In this document: positions 37,469 through 45,568 of the stretch, piece by piece | Layout: each line of letters opens with the position of its first letter | Position numbering within the stretch: the first letter of the stretch is position 1 | From: Streptomyces sp. MspMP-M5 | Lineage (GTDB): Bacteria; Actinomycetota; Actinomycetes; Streptomycetales; Streptomycetaceae | Direction: 5' to 3' | Assembly: GCF_000373585.1 (NCBI RefSeq) | Contig: NZ_KB891885.1 | Location: 240,348-304,347, forward strand | Length of the DNA: 64,000 nt | Translations under genes and position numbers: made by a program | The notes under the pieces: model-generated | Databases searched by the model: none | Told to the model about the DNA's origin: nothing | What the model saw: only the letters and a program-made list of their open reading frames with translations

Positions 37469-38522
37469 CGCCGACCGTCACCGGTTCGTTGACGAGGGTG
37501 ACCCCGAAGGCGTCCCGGACCCCGTCGCGGACCTCGCGGGCCAGGGCGAGCAGGTCCTCGGTGGTGGCCCGGCCGCGGTTGGTCAGGGCGAGGGTGTGCT
37601 TGGTGGAGATCCGGGCCGGACCGCTGCCGTAGCCCTTGGTGAAACCGGCCCGGTCGATGAGCCAGGCGGCGGAGGTCTTCACCCGGCCGTCGCCGTCCGG
37701 GAAGGCGGGCGGCGCGGTGTCGGGCCCGAGCCGGTCGCGGACCCGGCGGACGAGCTCGGCGTGCTCGGCCTCGGTGAGGACGGGGTTGGTGAAGAAGGAG
37801 CCGGCCGACCAGGTGTCGTGGTCCTCCGGGTCCAGCACCATGCCCTTGCTCGCCCGGAGCCCCAGGACGGTCTTGCGGGCGACGGTGAGCGGCACCCGCT
37901 CCCCCGTGCCGACGCCGAGGGCGCGGGCCGTCTGCTCGTACCTCAGGGGCGCGGAGAGGCCGTCCGCGTCCTCCAGGGCGAAGCGGACGCGCAGCACCAC
38001 GAACCGCTCGGGGTGCTGCTTGAAGCGGCTGTGGCGGTACGAGAAGCCGCACTCCTCGTTGGCGAGGGTGACCGTCTCGCCGGTGCCCCGGTCGTAGGCG
38101 ACGACCTCGGTGAGGGTCTCGGAGACGTCCTGGCCGTAGGCGCCGACGTTCTGGATCGGGGTGGCGCCGGCCGAGCCGGGGATGCCGGCCAGGCACTCGA
38201 CGCCGGCCAGTCCGGCCTCGACGGTGTGGGCGACGGCGTCCGACCAGTTCTCGCCCGCGGCGAGCTCCAGGGCCGTGCCGTCGAGGGCGACGCCCCGGGT
38301 GGCGATGCGCAGGGCGGTGCCGTCGAAGCCCTTGTCACCGATGACGAGGTTGCTGCCGCCGCCGATGATCAGCAGCGGGGTGCCGGCCTCGTCGGCTTCG
38401 CGGACGGCCGCGATCACCTCGTCGTCGGTGGTGGCCGTGACGAGCCGGCTCGCGGGGCCGCCGAGACGGAAGGTGGTCAGCGGGGCGAGGGGGGCGTTCT
38501 CTGTTACGTGGCGTTCCTGCAC
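37458..38522 (-). CDS. murB: UDP-N-acetylenolpyruvoylglucosamine reductase
   Basis: NADPH- and FAD-dependent reduction of the enolpyruvyl group to give UDP-MurNAc, an essential peptidoglycan step in the cytoplasm. The 354-residue product has the FAD-binding segment LLIIGGGSNLVIGDKGFDG, the IPGSAGATPIQNVGAYGQD signature, and the catalytic serine context CGFSYRHSRFK, ending with the NEP motif. It is a type I MurB. It converges on the adenosine-deaminase-family gene with an 11-bp overlap, with no terminator between. Confidence 0.95.
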   Translation of the reverse strand: MQERHVTENAPLAPLTTFRLGGPASRLVTATTDDEVIAAVREADEAGTPLLIIGGGSNLVIGDKGFDGTALRIATRGVALDGTALELAAGENWSDAVAHTVEAGLAGVECLAGIPGSAGATPIQNVGAYGQDVSETLTEVVAYDRGTGETVTLANEECGFSYRHSRFKQHPERFVVLRVRFALEDADGLSAPLRYEQTARALGVGTGERVPLTVARKTVLGLRASKGMVLDPEDHDTWSAGSFFTNPVLTEAEHAELVRRVRDRLGPDTAPPAFPDGDGRVKTSAAWLIDRAGFTKGYGSGPARISTKHTLALTNRGRATTEDLLALAREVRDGVRDAFGVTLVNEPVTVGVSL

Positions 38523-38580
38523 GCGCCCAAGGGTACGGGGGCGGTCCGGCGGGCCGGGCCGGCCGCCCCGCGCGGCGGCG

Positions 38581-39015
38581 TCAGGCGAGCCGGGCCACGG
38601 CGCGGGCCATGCCCAGCACCTTCTGGCCGGCGCTCTTGGCGGTGAGGTCGATCCGGACCGTCCGCTCCGCGTCGTCGAGCTTGGCCGCGACCGTGCCGCT
38701 GACCTCGATCAGCGCGCCGGTCCCGTCGTTGGGGACGACGACGGGCTTGGTGAAGCGCACGCCGTACTCGGCCACCGCGCCCGGGTCGCCGACCCAGTCG
38801 GTGACCACCCGGACCGCCGAGGCCATGGTGAACATGCCGTGCGCGATGACGTCCGGCAGTCCGACCTCCTTGGCGAACTTCTCGTTCCAGTGGATCGGGT
38901 TGAAGTCCCCGGAGGCGCCGGCGTACTGGACGAGCGTGGCGCGGGTCACGGGGAAGGTCTGCGCGGGGAGTTCGGTGCCGACCTCGACGTCGTCGTAGGC
39001 GATCTTCGCGGGCAT
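38581..39015 (-). CDS. MaoC-like (R)-hydratase/dehydratase, HadB type
   Basis: A 144-residue hot-dog fold protein with the catalytic dyad in GASGDFNPIHWNE (D37, H42) and the following VIAHGMF. In mycobacteria the orthologous HadB is the catalytic subunit of the FAS-II 3-hydroxyacyl-ACP dehydratase together with HadA, and the gene order rpmG-hadA-hadB is shared. Streptomycetes lack mycolic acids, so a different acyl substrate is expected here. One base separates it from hadA, so the pair is coupled. Confidence 0.88.
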   Translation of the reverse strand: MPAKIAYDDVEVGTELPAQTFPVTRATLVQYAGASGDFNPIHWNEKFAKEVGLPDVIAHGMFTMASAVRVVTDWVGDPGAVAEYGVRFTKPVVVPNDGTGALIEVSGTVAAKLDDAERTVRIDLTAKSAGQKVLGMARAVARLA

Positions 39016-39016
39016 C

Positions 39017-39469
39017 TCAGGACTCCTCAGCGGGCCGGGCGACGAGCTTGGTGAGGGCGGTCACGACGTGCTCGCCGGCCTCGTCGTGCACCTCGCCGCG
39101 GATGTCGATGACCTCGTTGCCGGCCATGGACCGGATCGCTTCGATGGTGGAGGTCACGGTCAGGCGGTCGCCGGCACGCACCGGCCGGCGGTAGGCGAAC
39201 TTCTGGTCGCCGTGGACCACGCGGCTGTAGTCCAGACCGAGTTGCGGGTCGGCGACGACCTGTCCGGCGGCCTTGAACGTGATGGCGAACACAAAAGTCG
39301 GCGGCGCGATCACATCGGGGTGACCGAGGGCCTTGGCGGCTTCGGTGTCGGTGTAGGCGGGGTTCGGGTCACCGATCGCCTCGGCGAATTCGCGGATCTT
39401 TTCCCGGCCGACCTCGTACGGATCGGTGGGCGGGTAAGTGCGTCCGACGAATGACTGGTCGAGCGCCAT
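39017..39469 (-). CDS. MaoC N-terminal-like dehydratase subunit, HadA type (UPF0336)
   Basis: A 150-residue hot-dog protein starting MALDQSFVGRTYPPTDPYEV. It resembles the non-catalytic HadA subunit of mycobacterial dehydratases, with GDPNPAYTDTEAAKALGHPD in place of the active hydratase motif: the histidine of the dyad is replaced in the PAYTD context. ATG 39469 is chosen for family length over 39541. It is between rpmG and hadB. Confidence 0.87.
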   Translation of the reverse strand: MALDQSFVGRTYPPTDPYEVGREKIREFAEAIGDPNPAYTDTEAAKALGHPDVIAPPTFVFAITFKAAGQVVADPQLGLDYSRVVHGDQKFAYRRPVRAGDRLTVTSTIEAIRSMAGNEVIDIRGEVHDEAGEHVVTALTKLVARPAEES

Positions 39470-39507
39470 GGGCTCGCAACCTCCCTGAACTGATGGTGCC
39501 AAAGCCG

Positions 39508-39540
39508 TGAGGCCGCCCCCAGGAAATGGGGACGGCCTCA
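39508..39540 (-). terminator. Hairpin after rpmG
   Basis: TGAGGCCG and CGGCCTCA arms plus an inner CCCC/GGGG stem lie 15-47 nt after the rpmG stop on the minus strand. Confidence 0.7.
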
Positions 39541-39554
39541 TGGACGAGCCTGAG

Positions 39555-39719
39555 TTATCGCGTCTCGCGGTGCGCGGTGTGCGAGTTACAGCGGGGGCAG
39601 TGCTTCTTCATCTCAAGGCGGTCCGGGTTGTTGCGCCGGTTCTTCTTGGTGATGTAGTTCCGCTCCTTGCACTCCACGCAGGCCAGCGTGATCTTCGGGC
39701 GGACGTCGGTGGCAGCCAC
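39555..39719 (-). CDS. rpmG: 50S ribosomal protein L33 (zinc-ribbon form)
   Basis: A 54-residue bL33 starting at GTG 39719 behind AAGGAGC: (M)[20 protein letters not shown]. Zinc ligands C14, C17, C41 and C44 are complete. It is the zinc-dependent copy; actinobacteria usually have a Zur-controlled zinc-free paralogue elsewhere. Followed by hadA and hadB as in mycobacteria. Confidence 0.96.
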
Positions 39720-39808
39720 GTGAGTGCTCCTTGACGGACGGATAGTCGATACGAACGCATAGAAGAGTAGCCGACCGGAGGACCGACCCCACAATCGGCT
39801 ACTGTCAG

Positions 39809-39881
39809 TAGCGGTGACCGGACTTGAACCGGTGACACAGCGATTATGAGCCGCTTGCTCTACCGACTGAGCTACACCGCT
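39809..39881 (-). tRNA. tRNA-Met (anticodon CAT), elongator type
   Basis: 73 nt on the minus strand. Acceptor AGCGGTG pairs with CACCGCT fully; the anticodon loop is CTCATAA with CAT at its centre; the T loop has GGTTCAAGTCC. An A1-T72-type pair rather than the unpaired first position of initiators suggests the elongator form. The discriminator is A; no CCA is encoded. Confidence 0.95.
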
Positions 39882-39928
39882 GCGATGTGAGAGTTACCCG
39901 TCCGAGGACGGGGTCCCCCACACATCAG

Positions 39929-40001
39929 AGCCCCAAAACGGAATCGAACCGTTGACCTTCTCCTTACCATGGAGACGCTCTGCCGACTGAGCTATTGGGG
40001 C
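39929..40001 (-). tRNA. tRNA-Thr (anticodon GGT)
   Basis: 73 nt on the minus strand, 47 nt upstream of tRNA-Met. Acceptor GCCCCAA pairs with TTGGGGC; the anticodon stem TCTCC/GGAGA encloses loop ATGGTAA with GGT. The discriminator is T; no CCA is encoded. Transcribed with tRNA-Met and possibly rpmG. Confidence 0.95.
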
Positions 40002-40182
40002 GAGCGATGAAGACATTACACGGCCCGCCGCCAAACGTGAAATCCGTATCCGCGTCGCGCCCCAGCAGCCCCCCGCACCACACCGGTACGACTATTTCGC
40101 GCCTGCGCGAAGCTCTCCGGGCCGCGCCCTAGGCTCGGACCCACACCGCGTGATCTTGCACGCCGTGGCTTCGAGGAGCGCG

Positions 40183-41436
40183 ATGTCCGACAACAGTTCG
40201 CCGCAGCCGGGGAAGCCGGGGGGTGCCGGCCGGTACACCCGGCCGGATTCCGGCGCGCTGGTCCTGTGCGGCGCCCGGCTCGCCGACGGCCGCACCGTGG
40301 ACGTCCGGCTCGGCGGCGGGCGCATCGAGGCGGTCGGCACGGCGGGCAGCCTCGCACCGCAGGGCGCCCGGGTGGACCTCGCCGGCTATCTGCTGCTCCC
40401 GGCCCCCGCCGAACCGCACGCGCACTGCGACACCGCCCTGACCGCGGACGCCGACGGGCCCGCCTCCGACTCCGCCGAGGACGTCCAGCGCCGTACGACC
40501 GAGGCGGCGCTGCTCCAGCTCGGGCACGGGGCCACCGCCTCCCGGAGCCATGTGCGGATCGGCGGCGTCCAGGGGCTGCGGGCGCTGGAGTCGGTGCTCC
40601 AGGCGCGGCGGGCGCTGCGCGGGCTGGCGGACCTGGCGGCGGTGGCGGTGCCGCGGGTGCTGACCGGGGTGGCCGGCGCGAACGGGCTGGCGATGCTGCG
40701 GGACGCGGTCAAGATGGGCGCCACGGTGATCGGCGGCTGCCCGGACCTGGACCCCGACCCGACCGGGTACGTGGAGACCGTCCTGGAGATGGCCGGCGAG
40801 CACAGCTGCCCGGTGGACCTGCACACCGACGGCGACGATCCGGCGCGGCTGGCGCGGGTCGCGACGATGTGCGGCGGGCTGCGGCCGGGGGTGGCGATCG
40901 GGCCGTGCGCCGGGATGGCGCGGATGCCGCGGAGCGTGGCGGCGCGGGTCGCGGAGCAGTTGGCGGCGGCCGACGTGGCGGTCGTCTGCCTGCCGCAGGG
41001 CGACTGCACGGGGCTGGAGCGGAACGGCAACCGGGTGTCGCGGCCGGCGCCGGTGCGGCTGCTGCGGGCGGCCGGGGTGCGGGTTGCGGCGGGCAGCGGG
41101 GCGCTGCGGGACGCGGCGAACCCGGTCGGGCGCGGCGACCCGTTGGAGGCCGCGTACCTGCTGGCGTCCTTGGGCGAGGCGACGCCGGAGGCGGCGTACG
41201 AGACGGTGAGTTCGGCGGCGCGGGCGACGCTGGGGCTGCCGGAGGTGCGCGTCGAGGCGGGCTTCCCGGCGGAGTTGCTGGCGGTGCGCGGGGAGCGGAT
41301 CGCCGGGGTGCTGTCGCTGGCATACAGCCGGATCGTGGTGCACCGGGGGCGGGTGGTGGCGCGCACCAGCGCGGTGCGCGAGTACTGCGACTCGGTGGAC
41401 GTGGCACTGGAGTTGCCGCGGCAGTCGCAGCGTTAG
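40183..41436 (+). CDS. Cytosine-deaminase-like amidohydrolase, probably catalytically degenerate
   Basis: A 417-residue protein with the amidohydrolase fold of the CodA group: EPHAHCDTAL matches EPHIHLDTT of E. coli CodA, so metal ligands H79 and H81 (CodA H61, H63) are kept, and H214 in VDLHTDG matches CodA H214. By manual alignment with CodA from memory, other key residues are lost: the catalytic Glu217 is G217, His246 is P241 (in GPCAGM), metal ligand Asp313 is G306 (in AGSGALRD), and Gln156 is R158. Deaminase activity is therefore unlikely; binding or regulation is possible. ATG 40183 has GAGGAGC upstream. It is divergent from the two tRNAs. Confidence 0.8.
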   Translation: MSDNSSPQPGKPGGAGRYTRPDSGALVLCGARLADGRTVDVRLGGGRIEAVGTAGSLAPQGARVDLAGYLLLPAPAEPHAHCDTALTADADGPASDSAEDVQRRTTEAALLQLGHGATASRSHVRIGGVQGLRALESVLQARRALRGLADLAAVAVPRVLTGVAGANGLAMLRDAVKMGATVIGGCPDLDPDPTGYVETVLEMAGEHSCPVDLHTDGDDPARLARVATMCGGLRPGVAIGPCAGMARMPRSVAARVAEQLAAADVAVVCLPQGDCTGLERNGNRVSRPAPVRLLRAAGVRVAAGSGALRDAANPVGRGDPLEAAYLLASLGEATPEAAYETVSSAARATLGLPEVRVEAGFPAELLAVRGERIAGVLSLAYSRIVVHRGRVVARTSAVREYCDSVDVALELPRQSQR

Positions 41437-41548
41437 GGCGTGTCCCCGGGGCCGTCGTGCGCCCGGGGGGAGGCCGACGGCGGGCGGCAGGCGGGGGTTT
41501 GACGGCCGGTCCGGGACCTGTCCCCCGGTGTGTCGGGGCGGTTGGGCG

Positions 41549-41554
41549 TACGGT
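41549..41554 (+). promoter_or_regulatory. Candidate -10 of a leaderless promoter
   Basis: TACGGT ends 7 nt before ATG 41562, so transcription would start at or next to the start codon. The -35 region is not clear. Leaderless messages are common in Streptomyces. Confidence 0.4.
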
Positions 41555-41561
41555 CGGCAGC

Positions 41562-42224
41562 ATGCGCATTGTCATCGCAGGTGGACATGGTCAGATCGCG
41601 CTGCGGCTGGAGCGGTTGCTGCATGCGCGCGGGGACGAGGTGGCCGGGATCGTCCGCCGGCCGGAACAGGCCGGCGACCTGCTGGCCGCGGGTGCCGAAC
41701 CGGTGGTCTGCGACCTGGAGTCGGCGTCGGTGGCCGATGTCGCCCGGCATGTGGAGGGCGCGGACGCGGCCGTCTTCGCGGCGGGCGCCGGGCCGGGCAG
41801 CGGCGCCGCGCGCAAGGACACGGTGGACCGCGGCGCGGCGACGCTGTTCGCGGACGCCGCCGAGGCGGCCGGGGTGCGGCGCTTCGTGGTCGTCTCGGCG
41901 ATGGGCGCGGACCGGGAGCCCTCGGAGGGCACCGATCCGGTCTTCGCGGCCTATCTGCGGGCCAAGGGCGCCGCGGACGCCGACGTACGGGCCCGGGCCG
42001 GGCTGGACTGGACGATCCTGCGGCCCGGGCGGCTCACCGACGATCCCGGCACCGGCCAGGTGACGCTGGCCGACGCGACCGGGCGCGGCGCGGTCCCGCG
42101 GGACGACGTGGCGGCCGTCCTGGCGGCGCTCCTGGACGAGCCGGGCACGATCGGGCGGACGCTGGAACTGATCGGCGGGGACGTGCCGGTGGCGGACGCG
42201 GTGCGGAACGTGGCGTCGCACTGA
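41562..42224 (+). CDS. NAD(P)-binding atypical short-chain dehydrogenase
   Basis: A 220-residue protein beginning MRIVIAGGHGQIALRLERLL, a Rossmann nucleotide motif (GGHGQI). It resembles NAD(P)H-binding, SDR-a5/NmrA-like proteins (DWTILRPGRLTDDPGTG is typical). No catalytic Tyr-Lys pair is evident, so it may bind a nucleotide as a sensor or reductase. TACGGT (41549-41554) lies 7 nt before the ATG and no Shine-Dalgarno sequence is seen, suggesting a leaderless message. Confidence 0.85.
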   Translation: MRIVIAGGHGQIALRLERLLHARGDEVAGIVRRPEQAGDLLAAGAEPVVCDLESASVADVARHVEGADAAVFAAGAGPGSGAARKDTVDRGAATLFADAAEAAGVRRFVVVSAMGADREPSEGTDPVFAAYLRAKGAADADVRARAGLDWTILRPGRLTDDPGTGQVTLADATGRGAVPRDDVAAVLAALLDEPGTIGRTLELIGGDVPVADAVRNVASH

Positions 42225-42340
42225 GGCGCGGCGCCGTGCCAGACGCCGCGGGGCAGGCGGGACTTCGGACTCACTCGTCCAGGGCCTGTCATGAACTCCC
42301 TTGGTTCGCCCGGAGGCAGGCGGGAGTTCGACGACCGGCC

Positions 42341-43315
42341 CTACGGCAGGACGAGGATCCGGCCGAGGTGCGTGCGCTCCTCGATGAGCCGGTGGACGGC
42401 GGGCGGGTCGGCCAGCGGGAGGCGCGCGTGCACGGCGGTGCGGAGCCGGCCGGCCGCGGCGTGGCCGGCCAGTTCGGTCATCTCCGCACGGGCCTGCTCC
42501 GGGGCCGCCGCGCGCCAGGCCAGCAGCGAGAACCCGGCGACCGACTTCAGGGCGAAGAGGCTGGTCACGGGGACGTCGAGCAGCTCGGCGCCGGCGACGC
42601 CGTAGACCACGGCGCGGCCGAACGGCGCCAGCAGGTCCAGGCTCTGCCGCAGGATCTGGCCGCCCACGGAGTCCAGGACGAGGTCGACGCCCCCGGGCGC
42701 GGCCTCGCGGACCCGCTCCGGCCAGTCGTCGGCCGCGTAGTCGACGACGGCGTCGGCGCCGTGGGAGCGGACGAAGTCGAACTTGGCCGGGGAGCCGACC
42801 GCGGCGATCACCTTCCCGGCCCCGAGGAGCCGGGCCAGCTGCAGCGCGAGGTGGCCGATGCCGCCGGCCGCGGAGTGGACCAGCACGGTCTCGCCCTCGG
42901 CCAGTCGGCCGGTGCGCAGCGCCCGGAGGGCGACCGGGGCGCCCATCGGGAGCATGCTGGCCATGCCGAGGTCCACCTCGTCGGGTACCGGGGCGAGCCA
43001 CCGGGCGTCGGTGACGACGTGCTCGGCGAAGGCGTCCTCGCTCAGCGCCGCGACCCGCCGGCCGATCAGCCCCTGGTCGACGCCGGGGCCGGTGGTCTCG
43101 ACGGTGCCGACCACGTCGCCGGTGAGCGAGCCGGGCAGCGCGCGCCGGAACAGCGGTCCGGCGGCGGGTCCGCGCCGCATCCTGGTGTCGACGAAGTTGG
43201 CCCCGATCGCCTCGGTCCGCAGCAGCACCTCGCCGGGTCCCGGCACGGGGACCTCGGCCTCCTCGATGGTCAGGACGTCCGGGCCGCCGTACTCGTAGTA
43301 GCGCACGCGTCGCAT
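42341..43315 (-). CDS. Zinc-independent quinone oxidoreductase / enoyl reductase (MDR family)
   Basis: A 324-residue medium-chain reductase of the quinone oxidoreductase type: MRRVRYYEYGGPDVLTIEEA at the N-terminus, a nucleotide-binding HSAAGGIGHLALQLARLLG, and no zinc-binding cysteines, so NADPH-dependent reduction of quinones or enones is expected. ATG 43315 has GAGGAG upstream. It is divergent from the TetR gene, sharing the operator-bearing intergenic region, and is its likely target. Confidence 0.9.
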   Translation of the reverse strand: MRRVRYYEYGGPDVLTIEEAEVPVPGPGEVLLRTEAIGANFVDTRMRRGPAAGPLFRRALPGSLTGDVVGTVETTGPGVDQGLIGRRVAALSEDAFAEHVVTDARWLAPVPDEVDLGMASMLPMGAPVALRALRTGRLAEGETVLVHSAAGGIGHLALQLARLLGAGKVIAAVGSPAKFDFVRSHGADAVVDYAADDWPERVREAAPGGVDLVLDSVGGQILRQSLDLLAPFGRAVVYGVAGAELLDVPVTSLFALKSVAGFSLLAWRAAAPEQARAEMTELAGHAAAGRLRTAVHARLPLADPPAVHRLIEERTHLGRILVLP

Positions 43316-43382
43316 TCCGGCTCTCCTCGGTGAGTTGAAGAACACAGCAGTGGGTCAGCCCTCACCGGCGGTTTCCCTGCAC

Positions 43383-43405
43383 TAACTGGACCGCCGGTCA
43401 GGTTG
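43383..43405. promoter_or_regulatory. Second, imperfect TetR operator
   Basis: TAACTGGACC is followed after a short spacer by GGTCAGGTTG, an imperfect copy of the palindrome at 43422-43444. It is the copy nearer to the oxidoreductase start. Confidence 0.55.
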
Positions 43406-43421
43406 CGCCCGAACCTAGCCC

Positions 43422-43444
43422 TAACTGGACCATCAGTCCAGTTA
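43422..43444. promoter_or_regulatory. Palindromic TetR-type operator
   Basis: A perfect 9-bp inverted repeat, TAACTGGAC and GTCCAGTTA with a 5-bp centre, in the divergent intergenic region between the oxidoreductase and the TetR regulator. The same TAACTGGACC half-site recurs 39 bp away, which supports a real binding site. Confidence 0.75.
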
Positions 43445-43520
43445 ATTCTGCGAAATGATGGCTCCCCCGGCGTGCGCCGGGCCCGGCAGCGGGACAGCAG
43501 GACGGAGTGGGTGAGGACCG

Positions 43521-44156
43521 ATGGCAGAGGGCCGCCGCGAACGCGCCGACGCGGTACGGAACCGGCGCGCCATCCTGGCGGCGACCGAGGAACTGCTGGC
43601 GCACCATCCGCCGGAGAAGATCTCGATGGAGCAGGTCGCCGCCGCCGCCGGGGTCGGCAAGGGCACGGTCTTCCACCGCTTCGGCAGCCGGATGGGCCTG
43701 ATGCTGGCCCTGATGGAGGAGCGGGCCGTGGCGCTGCGGGAGGCGGTCACCGACGGCCCGCCGCCACTGGGGCCGGGCGCCGCCTCGCGGGAGCGGCTGC
43801 TCGCCTTCCTGGACGCCATCGTCGCCCTCGTCGCCCGCAACAAGGGCCTGCTGGCGGCGCTCTGCCACGCCAGCACCACCACCGCCCAGCGCCCCGCCGA
43901 CGACGAGCCGGGCGGCGAGCACCCGTTCCACGCCTTCTGGCACGGTCACGTCAGCGCGCTGCTCGCCGCCCAGCGCCCCGATCTGGACGCCGGGCTGCTG
44001 GCCCACTTCCTCATCGGGGCCCTCCAGAACGAGCGCGTGCTGCGGCTGCTGGAGCGCGGTGAGACCGATCACGTGGCCGGGACGCTGCGGGCGCTGGTCA
44101 CCGGGCTGCTCGACGCCGCGCCGCCGGCCGCCGGGGCCGCGCCCGGGACGCCGTAG
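43521..44156 (+). CDS. TetR-family transcriptional regulator
   Basis: A 211-residue regulator with an N-terminal helix-turn-helix domain: [20 protein letters not shown], then [36 protein letters not shown]. The C-terminal ligand domain is uncharacterised. ATG 43521 was chosen over other in-frame possibilities because the family start ([14 protein letters not shown]) follows shortly. It is divergent from the quinone oxidoreductase; two operators in the gap suggest it represses itself and the reductase, with release by a quinone-like or electrophilic ligand (inference). Confidence 0.92.
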   Translation: MAEGRRERADAVRNRRAILAATEELLAHHPPEKISMEQVAAAAGVGKGTVFHRFGSRMGLMLALMEERAVALREAVTDGPPPLGPGAASRERLLAFLDAIVALVARNKGLLAALCHASTTTAQRPADDEPGGEHPFHAFWHGHVSALLAAQRPDLDAGLLAHFLIGALQNERVLRLLERGETDHVAGTLRALVTGLLDAAPPAAGAAPGTP

Positions 44157-44234
44157 GGCCCGGCCGGCGGCGCGACACGCCGGTGGCCGGAGGAATCCCC
44201 CGGCCTGCAACCCCACACGAAAGAAGGCACAGCG

Positions 44235-44272
44235 AAAACCCCTGGACCGTATTCCTACGATCCAGGGGTTTT
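44235..44272 (-). terminator. Bidirectional terminator between TetR gene and tRNA-Tyr
   Basis: The arms AAAACCCCTGGA and TCCAGGGGTTTT form a 12-bp stem with U-runs available on both strands. It would terminate both the TetR gene (+) and tRNA-Tyr (-). Confidence 0.85.
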
Positions 44273-44280
44273 CTTGGCTG

Positions 44281-44362
44281 TGGCGGCGCCAGGATTCGAA
44301 CCTGGGAAGGCGAAGCCGGCAGATTTACAGTCTGCTCCCTTTGGCCGCTCGGGCACACCGCC
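44281..44362 (-). tRNA. tRNA-Tyr (anticodon GTA)
   Basis: 82 nt on the minus strand, with the long variable arm expected of tRNA-Tyr. Acceptor GGCGGTG pairs with CGCCGCC including one G-U; the anticodon loop is CTGTAAA with GTA; the T arm is CCAGGTTCGAATCCTGG. The discriminator is A; no CCA is encoded. It is divergent from yajQ, with a possible -10 (TATGGT, about 44417-44422) upstream. Confidence 0.96.
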
Positions 44363-44483
44363 GGGTTGTGTCTTCAGGAGTCCCGCTGTGGGGCGGTGCT
44401 CGCTGGCAACGACGTAAACCATACCCGATGGCGGGGGGTGCTCCGCCACTCGCTTCCGAAGAGATGGATCTTGGCCGGGTGGC

Positions 44484-44489
44484 TAGGCT
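44484..44489 (+). promoter_or_regulatory. Candidate -10 element of yajQ
   Basis: TAGGCT, 62 nt upstream of the yajQ ATG; no good -35 at standard spacing. Confidence 0.3.
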
Positions 44490-44551
44490 GGGCGGGCGGT
44501 CCGGGAAGGACCGCATCTCTGATGGATCTACGTACGAGGAGCCAACTCACG

Positions 44552-45040
44552 ATGGCCGACTCCAGTTTCGACATCGTCTCGAAGGTCGAGCGGCAGGAGG
44601 TCGACAACGCCCTCAACCAGGCCGCCAAGGAGATCTCGCAGCGCTACGACTTCAAGGGCGTGGACGCGTCGATCCAGTGGTCGGGCGAGAAGATCGAGAT
44701 GCGGGCCAACGCCGAGGAGCGGGTGAAGGCCGTCCTGGACATCTTCCAGTCCAAGCTGGTCAAGCGAGGTATCTCACTGAAGGCGCTGGACGCCGGCGAG
44801 CCGCAGGCGTCGGGCAAGGAGTACCGGATCTCCGCGTCGATGCAGGAAGGCATCTCGCAGGAGAACGCGAAGAAGGTCGCCAAGATCATCCGCGATGAGG
44901 GGCCGAAGGGCGTCAAGGCGCAGGTGCAGGGCGACGAGCTGCGCGTCAGCTCCAAGAGCCGGGACGACCTGCAGGCCGTCCAGCAGCTGCTGCGCGGCAA
45001 GGACCTGGACTTCGCGGTCCAGTTCGTCAACTACCGCTGA
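44552..45040 (+). CDS. YajQ family cyclic-di-GMP-binding protein (UPF0234)
   Basis: A 162-residue protein starting [20 protein letters not shown], the signature of UPF0234. Two ferredoxin-like halves are readable ([15 protein letters not shown]..., [14 protein letters not shown]..., [31 protein letters not shown]). Proteobacterial members bind c-di-GMP and modulate transcription factors; the actinobacterial role is unclear. ATG 44552 has CGAGGAGCC upstream. Followed by a strong terminator. Confidence 0.93.
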   Translation: MADSSFDIVSKVERQEVDNALNQAAKEISQRYDFKGVDASIQWSGEKIEMRANAEERVKAVLDIFQSKLVKRGISLKALDAGEPQASGKEYRISASMQEGISQENAKKVAKIIRDEGPKGVKAQVQGDELRVSSKSRDDLQAVQQLLRGKDLDFAVQFVNYR

Positions 45041-45069
45041 GCGTCCCCGGCGGGGGTCTTACGCAGCGG

Positions 45070-45112
45070 GCCGACGGGGCGGCGCGACACGGGAGCGCGC
45101 CGCCCCGTCGGC
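45070..45112 (+). terminator. Terminator after yajQ
   Basis: A perfect 17-bp stem (arms at 45070-45086 and 45096-45112) with a 9-nt loop, 29 nt after the stop. No U-run. Confidence 0.8.
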
Positions 45113-45252
45113 ATGTCCGGAACGGGCCGCACGGTGCGCTGCCCGAGGGCGTCACCGCGACGGAGCAACGCTTCGTGATCATTAGTTTGCCGCTTCGTTA
45201 TCGCAATGATCCCGGCAACGGTCCGGGTCCAGGACAGGAAGGACATTCCGTC

Positions 45253-45528
45253 GTGGGAAAGGCATTGCGTGTGGTCGCGGGCGCCCTTGGCGCCGGTGCG
45301 TTGCTGCTGTCGGTGGCGGGGACGGCTAGCGCCAGGGGCGGGGGTGAGGGCTTCTTCGAGAACGTGCGGTGCACGCCGTCGTTCAGCCTCAACCTCCTCT
45401 TCCCGCCCCCGGAGGGTTGCCGTACGGACCTCTACATCGACAACCACAAGCGGATCACCAAGGTCGACCAGCGCGCCGGCGGCAACGCCAACAGCAGCGT
45501 GCTGAGCGGTCGGAGAGGCGGCCGCTGA
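45253..45528 (+). CDS. Small predicted secreted protein, unknown family
   Basis: 91 residues from GTG 45253, chosen because GGAAGGA lies 11 nt upstream and the product then begins with a signal peptide: (M)GKALRVVAGALGAGALLLSV-like hydrophobic core followed by AGTASA, a plausible signal peptidase I site. The mature part (about 65 residues) has two cysteines (RCTPS and EGCRTD), which could form a disulphide, and ends Gly/Arg-rich. A 12-bp stem terminator follows directly. I do not recognise a family. Confidence 0.6.
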   Translation: MGKALRVVAGALGAGALLLSVAGTASARGGGEGFFENVRCTPSFSLNLLFPPPEGCRTDLYIDNHKRITKVDQRAGGNANSSVLSGRRGGR

Positions 45529-45539
45529 CCCAGGCTCCG

Positions 45540-45568
45540 CGCCCCCGGAGCAATGCGCTCCGGGGGCG
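45540..45568 (+). terminator. Terminator after the small secreted protein gene
   Basis: A perfect 12-bp stem (CGCCCCCGGAGC / GCTCCGGGGGCG) with a 5-nt loop, 12 nt after the stop codon. Confidence 0.8.
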
